Positions 45,691 to 56,967 of a stretch of 64,000 bases of DNA are shown one piece after another. Each line of letters begins with the position of its first letter. Position 1 is the first letter of the stretch. Origin of the DNA: Pseudomonas lundensis (GTDB lineage: Bacteria; Pseudomonadota; Gammaproteobacteria; Pseudomonadales; Pseudomonadaceae); assembly GCF_001042985.1 (NCBI RefSeq), contig NZ_JYKY01000027.1:1-64000 (forward strand), written 5' to 3'. Below the pieces are notes generated by a model. It made no database searches. It was not told where the DNA came from and saw nothing but the letters and a program-made list of their open reading frames with translations. A program made the translations under genes and the position numbers.

Positions 45691-48600
45691 TCACTGCGGG
45701 TTGGCACGGATGCTGGAAAGCAACGATTTCAAGCTGGCAGCCTTGGGCTTGACCATCCAGAAACGGCGCAGGTAATCATCGAGGTTTTCCGAGAGATTAC
45801 GGCCCCACTCGCTGTGGGTTTCCTCGACGTATTCGTCCAGCACGTGTTGCAGGTGGTTGCGGTAGGCTTCCATCGCTTCGCCACTGATGCGCTGGATTTC
45901 AACCAGTTCGTGGTTCACCCGGTCAACGAAGGTGTTGTCCTGATCCAGCACGTAGGCGAAACCGCCGGTCATGCCTGAACCGAAGTTGTAACCGGTTTTG
46001 CCCAGTACGCAGACAAACCCGCCCGTCATGTATTCACAGCAGTGATCGCCCGTGCCTTCCACAACGGTGTGGGCACCCGAGTTACGCACCGCAAAACGCT
46101 CACCCGCCGTACCCGCGGCAAACAACTTGCCGCCTGTGGCGCCGTACAGGCAGGTGTTACCGATAATCGCGCTGTCCTCGGTTTTGTAGACGCTGCCGGT
46201 CGGCGGCACGATCACCAGCTTGCCGCCAGTCATGCCTTTGCCTACGTAGTCGTTGGCATCGCCTTGCAGGTAGAGGTTCAAACCTCCGGCGTTCCACACG
46301 CCAAAGCTCTGACCCGCGGTGCCTTTGAAGCGGAACGTGATCGGGGCCTTGGCCATGCCCTGATTGCCGTGGGTGCGGGCGATTTCACCGGAGATCCGCG
46401 CGCCAATCGAACGGTCGCAGTTACAGATGTCGAGGTCGAACTCGGCTCCGCTCAGGTCGTTGATCGCCGGGCGCGCCATGTCGAGCATTTTTTCGGCCAG
46501 CAGGCCTTTGTCGAATGGCGGGTTGCGCTCCACTTCGCAGAACTGCGGCTTGTCGGCAGGCACGTTGTCGCTGCCCAGCAACGGGGTCAGGTCGAGGTGT
46601 TGCTGCTTGGCGGTTTCGCCCGGCAGGATGTCCAGCAAATCGGTGCGTCCGATCAGCTGTTCAAGGCTGCGTACACCGAGCTTGGCCAGCCACTCGCGGG
46701 TTTCTTCGGCCACGTAGGTGAAGAAGTTGACCACCATGTCGACGGTGCCGATGTAGTGGTTTTTACGCAGTGATTCGTTCTGCGTTGCCACACCGGTGGC
46801 GCAGTTGTTCAAGTGGCAGATCCGCAGGTATTTGCAACCCAGGGCGATCATCGGCGCGGTGCCGAAGCCGAAGCTTTCCGCCCCAAGGATCGCGGCTTTG
46901 ATCACGTCGAGGCCGGTTTTCAGGCCGCCGTCGGTCTGCACCCGCACCTTGCCGCGCAGGTCGTTGCCTCGCAGGGTTTGGTGGGTTTCAGCCAACCCCA
47001 GTTCCCACGGAGCGCCCGCGTATTTGATGGAGGTGAGCGGCGAAGCGCCGGTGCCGCCGTCATAACCGGAAATGGTGATCAGGTCGGCATAGGCCTTGGC
47101 CACGCCAGCGGCGATGGTGCCGACACCCGCTTCGGCCACCAGCTTCACCGAGACCAGGGCCTTCGGGTTGACTTGCTTGAGGTCGAAAATCAGCTGCGAC
47201 AAGTCTTCAATCGAGTAGATGTCATGGTGAGGCGGCGGCGAAATCAGGGTCACGCCCGGTACGGCATAGCGCAGCTTGGCGATCAGGCCATTGACCTTGC
47301 CACCCGGCAGTTGCCCGCCCTCACCCGGCTTGGCGCCTTGGGCCACCTTGATTTGCAGCACTTCAGCGTTGACCAGGTATTCCGGGGTCACACCAAAACG
47401 GCCGGTGGCCACTTGCTTGATTTTCGAGCTTTTGATGGTGCCGTAACGCGCCGGGTCTTCGCCGCCTTCACCGGAGTTGGAGCGTGCGCCCAACCGGTTC
47501 ATGGCTTCGGCCAGCGCTTCGTGCGCTTCGGGCGACAACGCGCCCAGCGAGATACCGGCCGAGTCGAAACGCTTGAGGATTGACTCCAGCGGTTCGATCT
47601 CTTCGATGGCCAGCGGCGTGTCGAGGGTTTTGACCTGCAACAGGTCACGGATCATCGACACCGGGCGCTTGTCGACCAGTGACGTGTATTCCTTGAATTT
47701 GTTGTAGTCGCCCTGTTGCACGGCGGCTTGCAGGGTGGCGACCACGTCCGGGTTGTAGGCGTGGTATTCGCCGCCATGCACGTATTTGAGCAGGCCGCCT
47801 TGCTGGATCGGCTTGCGCGCACTCCAGGCTTCGGCCGCCAGCAGTTTTTGCTCGGCTTCAAGGTCGACAAACCGCGCGCCCTTGAGGCGGCTCGGCACGC
47901 CACGGAAGCTCAGGTCGCAGATTTCTTCGGACAGGCCGATGGCTTCGAACAGCTGCGCACCGCGGTACGACGCGATGGTCGAAATGCCCATCTTCGACAG
48001 GATTTTGAGCAGGCCTTTGGTGATGCCTTTGCGGTAGTTCTTGAACACCTCATAAAGGTCGCCCAGCACTTCGCCTGTGCGGATCAGGTCGCCCAGCACT
48101 TCGTAGGCCAAAAACGGGTACACCGCCGACGCACCAAAGCCGATCAGCACCGCGAAGTGATGCGGGTCACGGGCAGTCGCGGTTTCGACCAGGATGTTGC
48201 TGTCACACCGCAAACCTTTTTCGGTCAGGCGGTGGTGAACGGCGCCGACCGCCAGCGAAGCGTGAACCGGCAACTTGCCGGGCGCGATATGGCGGTCGCT
48301 GAGCACAATTTGTGTACGGCCCGCACGGGCCGCTTCTTCGGCCTGATCCGCGATGTTACGCACGGCCGCTTCGAGTCCCAGGCGCTCGTCGTAGTTGAGG
48401 TCGATGATCTGACGCTCGAAGCCCGGCAGGTTGAGGTTCATCAACGAACGCCATTTGGCAGGCGAGATGACCGGCGAGCTGAGGATCACGCGCGAAGCGT
48501 GTTCAGGGGATTCCTGGAAAATATTGCGCTCTGCACCCAGGCAGATTTCCAGCGACATGACGATGGCTTCACGCAGCGGGTCAATCGGCGGGTTAGTCAC

Positions 48601-50139
48601 CTGCGCAAATTGCTGGCGGAAGTAGTCGTACGGCGTGCGCACGCGCTGGGACAGCACGGCCATCGGCGTGTCATCGCCCATGGAGCCGACCGCTTCGTAG
48701 CCCTGCTCGCCCAGTGGGCGCAGCACCTGATCGCGCTCCTCGAACGTGACCTGATACATCTTCATGTACTGCTTGAGCTGATCGACGTCGTAAAACGCCG
48801 AACCGTGGTCGTGGTCATCGATGGTGGCCTGAATGCGCAGCGCATTCTTGCGCAGCCATTGCTTATACGGATGGCGCGACTTCAGGCGGTTGTCGATGGC
48901 GTCGGTGTCCAGCACCTGACCGGTTTCGGTGTCGACAGCCAGAATCTGGCCCGGCCCTACGCGGCCTTTGGCAATCACGTCTTCGGGCTGGTAGTTCCAC
49001 ACGCCGATTTCCGAGGCGATGGTGATGTAGCCGTTGGTGGTCGTGACCCAGCGCGCCGGGCGCAGGCCGTTGCGGTCGAGCAGGCAAACGGCATAGCGGC
49101 CGTCTGTCATGACGACGCCCGCCGGGCCGTCCCACGGCTCCATGTGCATTGAGTTGTACTCATAAAACGCCCGCAGGTCGGGGTCCATGGTCTCAACGTT
49201 TTGCCAGGCAGGTGGAATCAGCATGCGCACGCCACGGAACAGGTCGATGCCGCCGGTAACCATCAACTCCAGCATGTTGTCCATGCTTGAGGAGTCGGAA
49301 CCCACGCGGTTAACCAGCGGGCCGAGTTCGTCCAGATCGCCGATCAGGTCGTTGGCGAACTTGGTGCGACGGGCCAGTGCCCAGTTGCGGTTGCCGGTGA
49401 TGGTGTTGATCTCACCGTTGTGGGCGAGGAAGCGGAATGGCTGGGCCAACGGCCATTTCGGCAAGGTGTTGGTGGAAAAGCGCTGGTGGAACACGCAGAT
49501 CGCGGTTTGCAGGCGCTCGTCGCTGAGGTCCGGATAGAAGGCGGTAAGGTCCGCCGGCATCATCAGGCCTTTGTAAATGATGGTCTTGTGGGAAAAGCTG
49601 CAGATGTAGTGGTCGGTGTCGGCGGCATTGGCCACTGACGAACGACGACGTGCGCTGAACAGTTTGATCGCCATGTCCTGATCGCTCAGGCCTTCACCGG
49701 CAATGAACACTTGCTCGATCTGCGGCAAACGCTCCAGCGCCAGACGACCCAGTACACGGGTGTCAATCGGCACCTTGCGCCAGCCCACCAGTTGCAGGCC
49801 CGCCGCGAGGATTTCGCGGTTCATGTTATTGCGGGCCGCTTCGGCCTTGATCGGGTCCTGGTTGAAAAACACCATGCCGACCGCGTATTGCTTGGGTAAT
49901 TGGCTGCCGAAGTGTTGCTGGGCGATTGCACGCAAGAACACATCGGGCTTTTGAATCAGCAGGCCACAACCGTCGCCGGTCTTGCCGTCTGCGTTGATCC
50001 CACCGCGGTGGGTCATGCAGGTCAGTGCCTCAATGGCTGTTTGTAGAAGGGTATGACTGGGTTCGCCCTGCATGTGGGCAATCAGGCCGAAACCACAGTT
50101 ATCCTTGAATTCGTCGGGGTGGTACAGACCTGCTTTCAT
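45691..50139 (-). CDS. gltB: Glutamate synthase (NADPH) large subunit
   Basis: A 1482-residue enzyme that makes two glutamates from glutamine and 2-oxoglutarate. The class II amidotransferase domain begins at Cys15 ([13 protein letters not shown]) after a short propeptide, which must be removed to expose the nucleophile. The central domain follows, then the FMN-binding synthase domain with the [3Fe-4S] cysteines in [20 protein letters not shown]. The C-terminal beta-helix contains the repeated G-XX-G-XXX-G pattern. Start ATG 50139 is chosen because the protein then begins [17 protein letters not shown], as expected. A promoter lies at 50249-50277. Confidence 0.96.
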   Translation of the reverse strand: MKAGLYHPDEFKDNCGFGLIAHMQGEPSHTLLQTAIEALTCMTHRGGINADGKTGDGCGLLIQKPDVFLRAIAQQHFGSQLPKQYAVGMVFFNQDPIKAEAARNNMNREILAAGLQLVGWRKVPIDTRVLGRLALERLPQIEQVFIAGEGLSDQDMAIKLFSARRRSSVANAADTDHYICSFSHKTIIYKGLMMPADLTAFYPDLSDERLQTAICVFHQRFSTNTLPKWPLAQPFRFLAHNGEINTITGNRNWALARRTKFANDLIGDLDELGPLVNRVGSDSSSMDNMLELMVTGGIDLFRGVRMLIPPAWQNVETMDPDLRAFYEYNSMHMEPWDGPAGVVMTDGRYAVCLLDRNGLRPARWVTTTNGYITIASEIGVWNYQPEDVIAKGRVGPGQILAVDTETGQVLDTDAIDNRLKSRHPYKQWLRKNALRIQATIDDHDHGSAFYDVDQLKQYMKMYQVTFEERDQVLRPLGEQGYEAVGSMGDDTPMAVLSQRVRTPYDYFRQQFAQVTNPPIDPLREAIVMSLEICLGAERNIFQESPEHASRVILSSPVISPAKWRSLMNLNLPGFERQIIDLNYDERLGLEAAVRNIADQAEEAARAGRTQIVLSDRHIAPGKLPVHASLAVGAVHHRLTEKGLRCDSNILVETATARDPHHFAVLIGFGASAVYPFLAYEVLGDLIRTGEVLGDLYEVFKNYRKGITKGLLKILSKMGISTIASYRGAQLFEAIGLSEEICDLSFRGVPSRLKGARFVDLEAEQKLLAAEAWSARKPIQQGGLLKYVHGGEYHAYNPDVVATLQAAVQQGDYNKFKEYTSLVDKRPVSMIRDLLQVKTLDTPLAIEEIEPLESILKRFDSAGISLGALSPEAHEALAEAMNRLGARSNSGEGGEDPARYGTIKSSKIKQVATGRFGVTPEYLVNAEVLQIKVAQGAKPGEGGQLPGGKVNGLIAKLRYAVPGVTLISPPPHHDIYSIEDLSQLIFDLKQVNPKALVSVKLVAEAGVGTIAAGVAKAYADLITISGYDGGTGASPLTSIKYAGAPWELGLAETHQTLRGNDLRGKVRVQTDGGLKTGLDVIKAAILGAESFGFGTAPMIALGCKYLRICHLNNCATGVATQNESLRKNHYIGTVDMVVNFFTYVAEETREWLAKLGVRSLEQLIGRTDLLDILPGETAKQQHLDLTPLLGSDNVPADKPQFCEVERNPPFDKGLLAEKMLDMARPAINDLSGAEFDLDICNCDRSIGARISGEIARTHGNQGMAKAPITFRFKGTAGQSFGVWNAGGLNLYLQGDANDYVGKGMTGGKLVIVPPTGSVYKTEDSAIIGNTCLYGATGGKLFAAGTAGERFAVRNSGAHTVVEGTGDHCCEYMTGGFVCVLGKTGYNFGSGMTGGFAYVLDQDNTFVDRVNHELVEIQRISGEAMEAYRNHLQHVLDEYVEETHSEWGRNLSENLDDYLRRFWMVKPKAASLKSLLSSIRANPQ

Positions 50140-50159
50140 AGACACTTTCTCACCAGGCT

Positions 50160-50174
50160 GCCCCAAAAAGGGGC
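50160..50174 (-). promoter_or_regulatory. Hairpin in the gltB leader
   Basis: GCCCC and GGGGC flank five bases just upstream of the gltB ribosome binding region. It is too short to be a clear attenuator but could affect translation. Confidence 0.35.
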
Positions 50175-50248
50175 AAATTTCTTTTTAATTCAACCACTTG
50201 CTTCCCGCGCTGAACGTACGCCAGCTTGGCAGGGGCAAAAGGGTGGTC

Positions 50249-50277
50249 ATTCTACACACCGCCAAAAACGCCCACAA
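50249..50277 (-). promoter_or_regulatory. Sigma-70-like promoter of gltB
   Basis: On the minus strand TTGTGG (50272-50277) and TAGAAT (50249-50254) are 17 bases apart. It lies about 110 bases before the gltB ATG. The remaining gap 50175-50445 shows no gene. Confidence 0.55.
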
Positions 50278-50445
50278 ATTGAGCGGCTATTAACCGTAAA
50301 TTCGTGTCGCATTTGTGAAAGGTTTAAAGAGATTACTTGTGCTAGTCAAAACATTTTTGATGTTGACTGCCACAAGGCGCAGACACCACAAGGCACACGG
50401 CTTAAAAGCCGCATGCTCAAGCAGGCATGTTTAGGTGTGAAGCGC

Positions 50446-50466
50446 GGCGACCTGGGTAAGGTCGCC
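50446..50466 (-). terminator. Hairpin after the SPOR-ATPase gene
   Basis: GGCGACC and GGTCGCC form a seven-pair stem six bases after the stop. There is no T-run, so it may be a message-stabilising stem instead of a terminator. Confidence 0.4.
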
Positions 50467-50472
50467 GGAGCA

Positions 50473-52074
50473 TCAGCGAGCTGCTGCCAGTTCTTGTTGG
50501 ACGCTGGCGACAGTGCGAGGCCAAGGTTTACCAGCCTGAATCTTCGCTGGCAAGTTCTTGATGGCGGCGGTGGCCGCGGCGTGGCTTGGGAAATTGCCGT
50601 AGGTCACGACATACAACGGTTTGCCGTTAAGCATTTTTTTGAAGTAGCGGGACTCGCCGCCCACTTCTTTCACGACATTTTGCGCCGAGGCTTCAGAGCT
50701 GGTGCCCACGATCTGCACCACGTAGTTGCCCGCGGGCTGGCTGGCGTACCAGCTGCTGCCCGGTGCGGCCTTGGCCAGGGTGACGGGTTTCTCGGCCGGT
50801 TTGGCAGCCGGTTTGACCACAGGCGCGGGCGCAGGCTTGGCCGCCGGTGCAGGCGTTGGCACTGGTTTGGCTGCCGCCACTGGCGCTTGCTGCACCGGAC
50901 GTGGCGCTGGAGCCGGAGCAGGTGCCGGGACTGGCTCAGCCCCCGCAGGCACGCCCACAGGCGGCGCTGTGGTGGTCACGGTAGGAGGCACATCGGCGCC
51001 CCCGTCAACCGCTGGCACGCCACCGTCATCACCTTCAGAAATCCCCCCGGCCGCTTCGGCCAGCGGGCCGCGCATGACCGGCTGCGACTGACCCACCAGT
51101 GGCAGCGGCATGGGTTGCGAGGAACCGGCGAAATCCACCGACGGGTTGGCACCGCCATTGGGCGCGGCTTGCCCCAGCGGCAACTGTGCCTGCTCAGCAT
51201 TAGGGGTGGTCGGCGTTTTGCCGCGGCCCGGAATCAGAATGGCAGCGGCGACGGCCACTACCACTACGGCACCAATGGCCAATACGTGTTTTTTCGGCAT
51301 GTTGAACCCCATACTTGGACGCTTGACCGCAGTGCGGCTGGCAATCATGGCTTCGATCATTGCATCGCGGGCAACCTGGTTGATGTTCCCAGGCCAGCCG
51401 TCGGAGCTCTCGTGAATATCTGAGATCTGTTGTGCGCTCAAGAGTTCGATTCCGGCCCCGGCACCTTCAAGACGCTGTGCCAGGTATTCGCGGGTCTCTT
51501 CTTCGCTGTAGGGCTGCAATTCGATGACGTGGAAGCGCTCTTCGTCCGCGCTGAGCTGCTCAAGCCCGGCGATCATTGAAGGCTCGCCAAACAGGAACAC
51601 ATGCGGACGGCCTTCCGGCGTCCCGGCCGCCAGCGCCAGCAGGGCTTCGAGGGCCGAGTCGTCAAGCTGCTCGGCGTCATCGATCAGCAGATAGACTTCC
51701 TGACCGGTCAGGGCCAGTTGCACCACTTGCGCCAGGATCGATCCGACATCGGCATGGGCGACGTTCAGGGTTTGCGCAATCTGACGCAGCACACCAGCTG
51801 CATCACCGGCGCCACGCGCCGAAACCACGACACTTTGCACCGACTGTTTGTTGGTGCTGGCGACCAGCGCCTGACGCAACAACGTCTTGCCGCTGCCTTC
51901 AGGCCCGGTCACCACCAGCAACAACTGGCTGTAACGGGCGAGGTGGTGCAACTGCCCCAGCACCGGCTTGCGCTGGGCCGGGAAGAACTTGAACCCCGGC
52001 ACCCGTGGAGCAAAGGGGTCGTGGTTGAGTTGAAAGTGACCGAGAAACGCCTCGTCGGCATGCAAACTAGTCAT
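50473..52074 (-). CDS. DamX-like AAA ATPase with SPOR domain
   Basis: A 533-residue protein. Residues about 25-240 form an ExeA/GspA-type ATPase (Walker A VTGPEGSGKTLLRQAL, Walker B VYLLIDDAEQLD). One transmembrane helix follows (VLAIGAVVVVAVAAAILIP). A long Pro/Ala-rich periplasmic linker from about 280 to 440 leads to a C-terminal SPOR domain (NYVVQIVGTSSEASAQNVVKE when taken in parts, then PLYVVTYGNF). SPOR domains bind denuded septal peptidoglycan, so a role in cell division is likely. Start ATG 52074 lies ten bases after aroB. This gene between aroB and gltB is the usual Pseudomonas arrangement. Confidence 0.88.
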   Translation of the reverse strand: MTSLHADEAFLGHFQLNHDPFAPRVPGFKFFPAQRKPVLGQLHHLARYSQLLLVVTGPEGSGKTLLRQALVASTNKQSVQSVVVSARGAGDAAGVLRQIAQTLNVAHADVGSILAQVVQLALTGQEVYLLIDDAEQLDDSALEALLALAAGTPEGRPHVFLFGEPSMIAGLEQLSADEERFHVIELQPYSEEETREYLAQRLEGAGAGIELLSAQQISDIHESSDGWPGNINQVARDAMIEAMIASRTAVKRPSMGFNMPKKHVLAIGAVVVVAVAAAILIPGRGKTPTTPNAEQAQLPLGQAAPNGGANPSVDFAGSSQPMPLPLVGQSQPVMRGPLAEAAGGISEGDDGGVPAVDGGADVPPTVTTTAPPVGVPAGAEPVPAPAPAPAPRPVQQAPVAAAKPVPTPAPAAKPAPAPVVKPAAKPAEKPVTLAKAAPGSSWYASQPAGNYVVQIVGTSSEASAQNVVKEVGGESRYFKKMLNGKPLYVVTYGNFPSHAAATAAIKNLPAKIQAGKPWPRTVASVQQELAAAR

Positions 52075-52084
52075 CGGGATCTTA

Positions 52085-53185
52085 TTAACCTTTGAGCTGA
52101 GCCAGCGCGCGGTAATCCGCACCCAGCGTGGCCTGTAGAACCTCTTGTGGATAATCGTCGGTCACTGTGGCTTCGCCCATGCGGCGCAACAGCACCAGGC
52201 GCAAGCGGCCGTCGATCACTTTTTTATCAATTGCCATGTGTTCCATGAAATCGGCAGGCGTCATCTCGTCAGGCGGCACCACCGGCAGACCCGCACGCTG
52301 GAACAGGCGAATACCGCGGTCACGTTCGGCCTCGGTGATCCAGCCCAGTCGCGCTGACATCTCCAGCGCCATCACTGTGCCTGCCGCCACCGCTTCGCCG
52401 TGCAACCACACCCCGTAGCCCATATGGGTTTCGATGGCATGACCAAAGGTGTGGCCCAGGTTGAGCGTGGCGCGCACGCCCGATTCACGCTCATCGGCGC
52501 CCACCACGGCGGCCTTGGCCGCGCAGGAACGCTCAATGGCCGTGGTCAGCGCGGTCTGATCCAGCGCGCGCAAGGCGTCAACGTGTTCTTCCAGCCAGGT
52601 CAGGAAAGGCTCGTCGCAAATCAGGCCGTACTTGATCACTTCCGCCAGCCCTGCCGACAGCTCGCGGGCTGGCAAGGTGTTCAGGCTGGTGGTGTCGATG
52701 AGCACCAGATTGGGCTGGTAAAACGCACCCACCATGTTTTTGCCCAACGGGTGGTTGATGCCGGTTTTGCCACCCACCGACGAATCCACTTGCGACAGTA
52801 GCGTTGTCGGCACCTGGATGAAGTCCACCCCACGTTGGTAACACGATGCGGCAAAGCCGGCCATGTCGCCGATCACGCCGCCGCCCAGTGCAATCACCGT
52901 GGTACGGCGATCATGGCGCGCCGTGAGCAAGCCATTGAAAATCAGTTGCAGGGTTTCCCAGTTTTTGAAGGATTCGCCGTCGGGAAGGATGATCGGCAGC
53001 ACCGAATACGCCGCCAGGCTGCGGGTCAGACGTTCTAGGTAGAGAGGCGCCACGGTTTCGTTGGTCACAATCGCCACTTGGCGCCCGGCGATGTGCGGGG
53101 CCAGCAACTCAGGCTGATCCAACAACCCCTCGCCAATGTGAATCGGGTAGCTGCGCTCGCCTAGATCAACCTTCAGTGTCTGCAT
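52085..53185 (-). CDS. aroB: 3-Dehydroquinate synthase
   Basis: NAD- and zinc-dependent enzyme of the shikimate pathway that converts DAHP to 3-dehydroquinate. From ATG 53185 it has 366 residues, the normal length. The NAD site region is [13 protein letters not shown] and [21 protein letters not shown]. Metal ligands lie in [10 protein letters not shown] and [12 protein letters not shown]. It follows aroK in the same direction after a 150-base gap that shows no gene. Confidence 0.96.
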   Translation of the reverse strand: MQTLKVDLGERSYPIHIGEGLLDQPELLAPHIAGRQVAIVTNETVAPLYLERLTRSLAAYSVLPIILPDGESFKNWETLQLIFNGLLTARHDRRTTVIALGGGVIGDMAGFAASCYQRGVDFIQVPTTLLSQVDSSVGGKTGINHPLGKNMVGAFYQPNLVLIDTTSLNTLPARELSAGLAEVIKYGLICDEPFLTWLEEHVDALRALDQTALTTAIERSCAAKAAVVGADERESGVRATLNLGHTFGHAIETHMGYGVWLHGEAVAAGTVMALEMSARLGWITEAERDRGIRLFQRAGLPVVPPDEMTPADFMEHMAIDKKVIDGRLRLVLLRRMGEATVTDDYPQEVLQATLGADYRALAQLKG

Positions 53186-53335
53186 GAATCCCCGCATTGA
53201 AAAAGGACGACGGGCGCCCTGTCTCGCAATTATCAAGTGTTGGCCACGCCGGTGGGGGGCGCAGCCCAGTCGCTTTAGGCCCTACCGCTGTGCGGGCAAG
53301 GCCGGCGCCGAGGATAGCGCATTTTGTACCAAGCT

Positions 53336-53854
53336 TTAACGGGGAGGAAGCTGGGCCAGACGCTCAAGAATGTCCAAAACCACCATCCGCGGCGGCCGTT
53401 CATCGGTTTCGACGATGACGTCGGCGATTTCACGGTAAAGCGGATCACGAATGGCCAGCAAATCGCGCAGGATTTTCTCGGGGTTCGCATTGCGCAGCAG
53501 GGGGCGATTGCGATCGCGCGAGGTGCGCGCAACCTGCTGCTCAATGGAAGCATGCAGATAAACCACACGCCCGCCTGCATGCAGGTACTCGCGATTGACC
53601 GGGCGCATCACGGCACCGCCCCCGGTGGCGAGCACAATGCCATCTTCGTTACATAACGCTTTGATCATGGCCGTCTCACGATCACGAAACCCCGCCTCGC
53701 CTTCTTTATCGAAGATCCACGGGATATTCGTGCCGGTGCGCAGTTCGATTTCCTTGTCGGAATCTTTGAACGGCAGCCGCAGCTCCTTGGCCAGCAAACG
53801 TCCAATGGTGCTTTTACCTGCGCCCATCGGCCCAACAAGAATCAAATTTCGCAC
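53336..53854 (-). CDS. aroK: Shikimate kinase
   Basis: A 172-residue nucleoside-monophosphate-kinase-fold enzyme that phosphorylates shikimate at O3. The P-loop is [14 protein letters not shown], the shikimate-binding residues are in DSDKEIE and GEAGFRDRE, and GGGAV is present. I use GTG 53854, five bases after pilQ, since homologues start at this point (RNLILVGP). An ATG at 53875 would overlap pilQ by 17 bases. Confidence 0.94.
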   Translation of the reverse strand: MRNLILVGPMGAGKSTIGRLLAKELRLPFKDSDKEIELRTGTNIPWIFDKEGEAGFRDRETAMIKALCNEDGIVLATGGGAVMRPVNREYLHAGGRVVYLHASIEQQVARTSRDRNRPLLRNANPEKILRDLLAIRDPLYREIADVIVETDERPPRMVVLDILERLAQLPPR

Positions 53855-53858
53855 AGAA

Positions 53859-55244
53859 TCAATGACTCGCAGCAATCGCCAGGTCGTTCATGATACGCGG
53901 AGTCAAGAACACCAGCAGCTCGGATTTTTTTTCGAGGACCAGGTCCCGACGGAAAAGTCGGCCAACATACGGCAGATCGCCCAAAAATGGCACTTTATCT
54001 ACCACCTTGCTTTGCGTATTTGAGAACACGCCCCCAATCACGATGGTTTCTCCGTCCTTGACCAGCACCTTGCCCCGGACTTCATTTTTCTTGATGGGCG
54101 GCACATTGTTGACCATGTTCATGTAGTCCGGCTCGTCCTTTGTCACCACCACCTGCATGAGAATGCTGTTGTCCGGAGTAATCTGCGGGGTCACTTCCAG
54201 CGACAGCGAAGCCTCTTTGAACGACACGGACGTGGCGCCGCTGGAGGTGGATTCCTGATACGGAATTTCAGTGCCCTTCAGGATTTTGGCGGTCTCCTTG
54301 TCGGAAGTGACCACCTTGGGCTGCGAGATGATTTCACCATTGCCCGTTTTTTCCATCGCGCTCAGTTCAAGGTCGAGCAACACATTGTTGGTGATGAAGG
54401 CGATGCCCAATCTTGACGTGTTATTGGCAACCCCCAGATCCACGAAAGGCGCGCTGATCTGCGCCGCCCCTTCTGCTGCCGGCCCTCTGATCCCGCCCGC
54501 TTTCCAGTTGCCAAGATTGCGAAGCTCACCGCCCCAACGCACCCCCAGCTTCTTTTCGAAATCCACGCCCGCCTCAACGATGCGCGCTTCAATCATCACC
54601 TGGCGCATGGGCACATCGAGCTGCGCCACAATGCGTCGAAGCTCACCGAGGCGTTCAGCCGTCTGGAACGCGATGATGTGGTTAGTGCGCTCATCCACCG
54701 TGATCGAGCCTTGGTCTTCCCTACCCGCCGCATTGCCCGTGGCAGACTGAAACAGCTTGGCAATGTCCGCAGCCTTGGCGTGATTGACCTGCACCACGTC
54801 TCGGCGCAAGGGCGCAAGGTCGGCCATGAGATTGCGTGCCTCCAATGCTTGACGCGCTTGAGCGGCGATTTCATCCGCAGGTGCGATCAACAGCACGTTG
54901 CCCTCCCAGCGTTTATCGAGGCCTTTGCTCTTGAGCACCAGGTCCAGCGCCTGATCCCAGGGCACATCTTGCAGGTTGAGCGTGACATTGCCTTCCACGC
55001 TATCGCTGACCACCAGGTTGAACCGGGTGAAGTCCGCCAGAATCTGCAGCACGGTGCGCACTTCAATGTCCTGGAAGTTGAGCGACAGCACGTCACCTTC
55101 ATAGGTGTGCGCATTGCCAGGCGCAAGCTGCTCGACCCGGGAGGTCGACGCATCGGGAAGTATCACAGGCGCACTGGCGACTGCTACCTGTGAATTCAGC
55201 GCACTCCATAGCGCCAGTCCACAGACCGGGAAAATCCTTTTCAT
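53859..55244 (-). CDS. pilQ: Type IV pilus secretin PilQ, short form lacking AMIN domains
   Basis: A 461-residue outer-membrane secretin with a signal peptide ending near AVASA. The STN/N0-like domain comes early ([21 protein letters not shown]), then N1, then the secretin core ([26 protein letters not shown]). PilQ of P. aeruginosa is roughly 700 residues and has two N-terminal AMIN domains that bind peptidoglycan; these are absent here. The gene is otherwise intact. It lies downstream of pilMNOP and immediately upstream of aroK. Confidence 0.9.
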   Translation of the reverse strand: MKRIFPVCGLALWSALNSQVAVASAPVILPDASTSRVEQLAPGNAHTYEGDVLSLNFQDIEVRTVLQILADFTRFNLVVSDSVEGNVTLNLQDVPWDQALDLVLKSKGLDKRWEGNVLLIAPADEIAAQARQALEARNLMADLAPLRRDVVQVNHAKAADIAKLFQSATGNAAGREDQGSITVDERTNHIIAFQTAERLGELRRIVAQLDVPMRQVMIEARIVEAGVDFEKKLGVRWGGELRNLGNWKAGGIRGPAAEGAAQISAPFVDLGVANNTSRLGIAFITNNVLLDLELSAMEKTGNGEIISQPKVVTSDKETAKILKGTEIPYQESTSSGATSVSFKEASLSLEVTPQITPDNSILMQVVVTKDEPDYMNMVNNVPPIKKNEVRGKVLVKDGETIVIGGVFSNTQSKVVDKVPFLGDLPYVGRLFRRDLVLEKKSELLVFLTPRIMNDLAIAASH

Positions 55245-55256
55245 GGTTTGTTTCCG

Positions 55257-55784
55257 TTAAGACTGCTGTTTCAAAGGAAGGGTCAGGGTTCTTTCCAGCC
55301 AACCACCCCGACCATCAGAAATCACTTCAAACACTTCAACGTAGTGCGGGCTGAGGGCCACAATGCGGCCGTTCTGGCGACCCAGATAGTCGCCGGGTTG
55401 CAAGCGGTGCACCACGCCGCTGACGCGCAACAGGACGCTGTCTTCGTACTGATCTGACAGCGTGCCGACCATCTCGAACTGCTCAAGTGCAATACTTTCC
55501 AGCCTGCTCTTGCTGCGCTCGCCCTCAGCGCTGTGGTCCGTATCACTGACCTGCCAGCGTGCCCCTTCATCCCCGGGCTGACCTTGAAAAGGGCTGCGCA
55601 GCGCAGTGGCGTCATAAGCAAACGCAGGGTGCTGCACACGGGTCGGCATCGAGGGCGCGGGGACGCCCGTTGCCCCACGAAGCGCCTGCAACTCCTGCTC
55701 AAGGGACTCAATATCCGGCGGATTGTCGCAACCCGCCAACAGGGCCAGCGCACCGGCCAGCACACATCGATACTTCACACTCAC
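55257..55784 (-). CDS. pilP: Type IV pilus lipoprotein PilP
   Basis: A 175-residue inner-membrane lipoprotein with lipobox LLAGC. The C-terminal beta-domain (FEMVGTLSDQYEDSVLLRVSG when read in parts, then GDYLGRQNGRIVALS) contacts PilQ. It connects the PilMNO platform to the secretin. GTG 55784 overlaps the pilO stop (GTGA). Confidence 0.88.
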   Translation of the reverse strand: MSVKYRCVLAGALALLAGCDNPPDIESLEQELQALRGATGVPAPSMPTRVQHPAFAYDATALRSPFQGQPGDEGARWQVSDTDHSAEGERSKSRLESIALEQFEMVGTLSDQYEDSVLLRVSGVVHRLQPGDYLGRQNGRIVALSPHYVEVFEVISDGRGGWLERTLTLPLKQQS

Positions 55785-56401
55785 GGGATCAATCCTTGAT
55801 CGTTGGCGCGATAGGTTTTAGCCAGTAACGTCATGCGCAACGGGCCGTTGGCCGCCGGTGTGGCCGCCGTCAGGGTGAAATCATGCAGCGTGACAATGCG
55901 TGGCAAACCCGCAATACCACCGAGAAAAACCCCAAGGTCGTGATACCCGCCCACGACCCTCAATTGCAGGGGGAGCTCGCTGTAAGCGGGTTGCAGTGTT
56001 TCAGGCAACCACTGGATCTGCTCGATGATCAGGCCGCTGTTTTGGGCAAGCCGGGACACTTCGTCCAGCAGCCCCGGCACCTGGGACTGGCGCGGCAGTT
56101 GCCGCATCACCTCGTCGAAAGCCGTTTGTAATGCTTGAAGGTGCTGGTGGTGGTCAACCAGTGACGCCGCCTGTTGGGCACGGGTTGCCAGTTGGGCTTT
56201 GAGGACCGGCTCGGCGCTGCGTTGCTCATGAAGCCGGGCCAGTCCGGGCTGCAACCAGAGCGCATAACCCGCCAGCACCAGCAACGCCACAAACCCTGTC
56301 GCGACACCTGCTTTACGCTTGCCTGACCACGTCCCGGCCTGTTTGAGATTCAATTCATGCAGGTCAACCGTACGCAGGCTCTCCAGCCATTGCGCGACCA
56401 T
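55781..56401 (-). CDS. pilO: Type IV pilus alignment protein PilO
   Basis: A 206-residue bitopic membrane protein. One helix (ATGFVALLVLAGYALWL) is followed by a coiled coil and a ferredoxin-like domain. It forms a heterodimer with PilN. The start overlaps the pilN stop by one base (TGATG). Confidence 0.88.
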   Translation of the reverse strand: MVAQWLESLRTVDLHELNLKQAGTWSGKRKAGVATGFVALLVLAGYALWLQPGLARLHEQRSAEPVLKAQLATRAQQAASLVDHHQHLQALQTAFDEVMRQLPRQSQVPGLLDEVSRLAQNSGLIIEQIQWLPETLQPAYSELPLQLRVVGGYHDLGVFLGGIAGLPRIVTLHDFTLTAATPAANGPLRMTLLAKTYRANDQGLIP

Positions 56402-56967
56402 CAGAACTGCCCGCCATCATGGCCGTTTTGCGATTGCAGCACGGTCATGTGAAATAACCGTGCAGGGCTGCCGTCCTGGGCGTCTTCGGCGCCCACTTCA
56501 ATCAACGTGGGGGCTTCAAGCCAATGGGAGGCGTCGAGATTGCGCATCAACTCGGCGACCCGTGCAGTGGACTGCGCCACCCCTGTGATCGCAATGGTGC
56601 GCTCGGCCATCTTCACGTCAGTGAAATACACACCTTCCGGCAAACTGCGCGCCAATTGATCAAGCACGATGCTGCTGCCCGAACGATTGCCTTGCAGGGT
56701 CTCGATGGTTTGCATGCGCTCCAGCAATTGCTCGCGACGTACTTTCAGCTGATCGATCTGCTGCGCACGCCCATCCAGCTGGACCATGGCGCTCCTGATC
56801 AGGTCATTACGCGCCAACTGTCGCTCCACGGCGCGGTCCACAAAATGATCCAGCACAAACAAACCCGCAGCCGTGACTACCAGCAACGCCACCAACATGC
56901 CTATATACCTTTTGCGGCGCTTTTCGCGCAGCCACTCACGCCATGGCAACAAATTGATTCGCGCCAT
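56401..56967 (-). CDS. pilN: Type IV pilus alignment protein PilN
   Basis: A 188-residue bitopic protein. It begins with the PilM-binding motif ARINLLPWREW, has one helix (IGMLVALLVVTAAGLFVL) and a periplasmic coiled-coil plus ferredoxin-like domain. The intact motif implies that PilM docking is still needed. ATG 56967 overlaps the pilM stop by one base. Confidence 0.9.
   Translation of the reverse strand: MARINLLPWREWLREKRRKRYIGMLVALLVVTAAGLFVLDHFVDRAVERQLARNDLIRSAMVQLDGRAQQIDQLKVRREQLLERMQTIETLQGNRSGSSIVLDQLARSLPEGVYFTDVKMAERTIAITGVAQSTARVAELMRNLDASHWLEAPTLIEVGAEDAQDGSPARLFHMTVLQSQNGHDGGQF

Noticed and set aside
47716-49152. 478-codon open frame antisense to gltB
   Set aside because: gltB is unmistakable and continuous across this stretch; the antisense frame is a codon-bias artefact.
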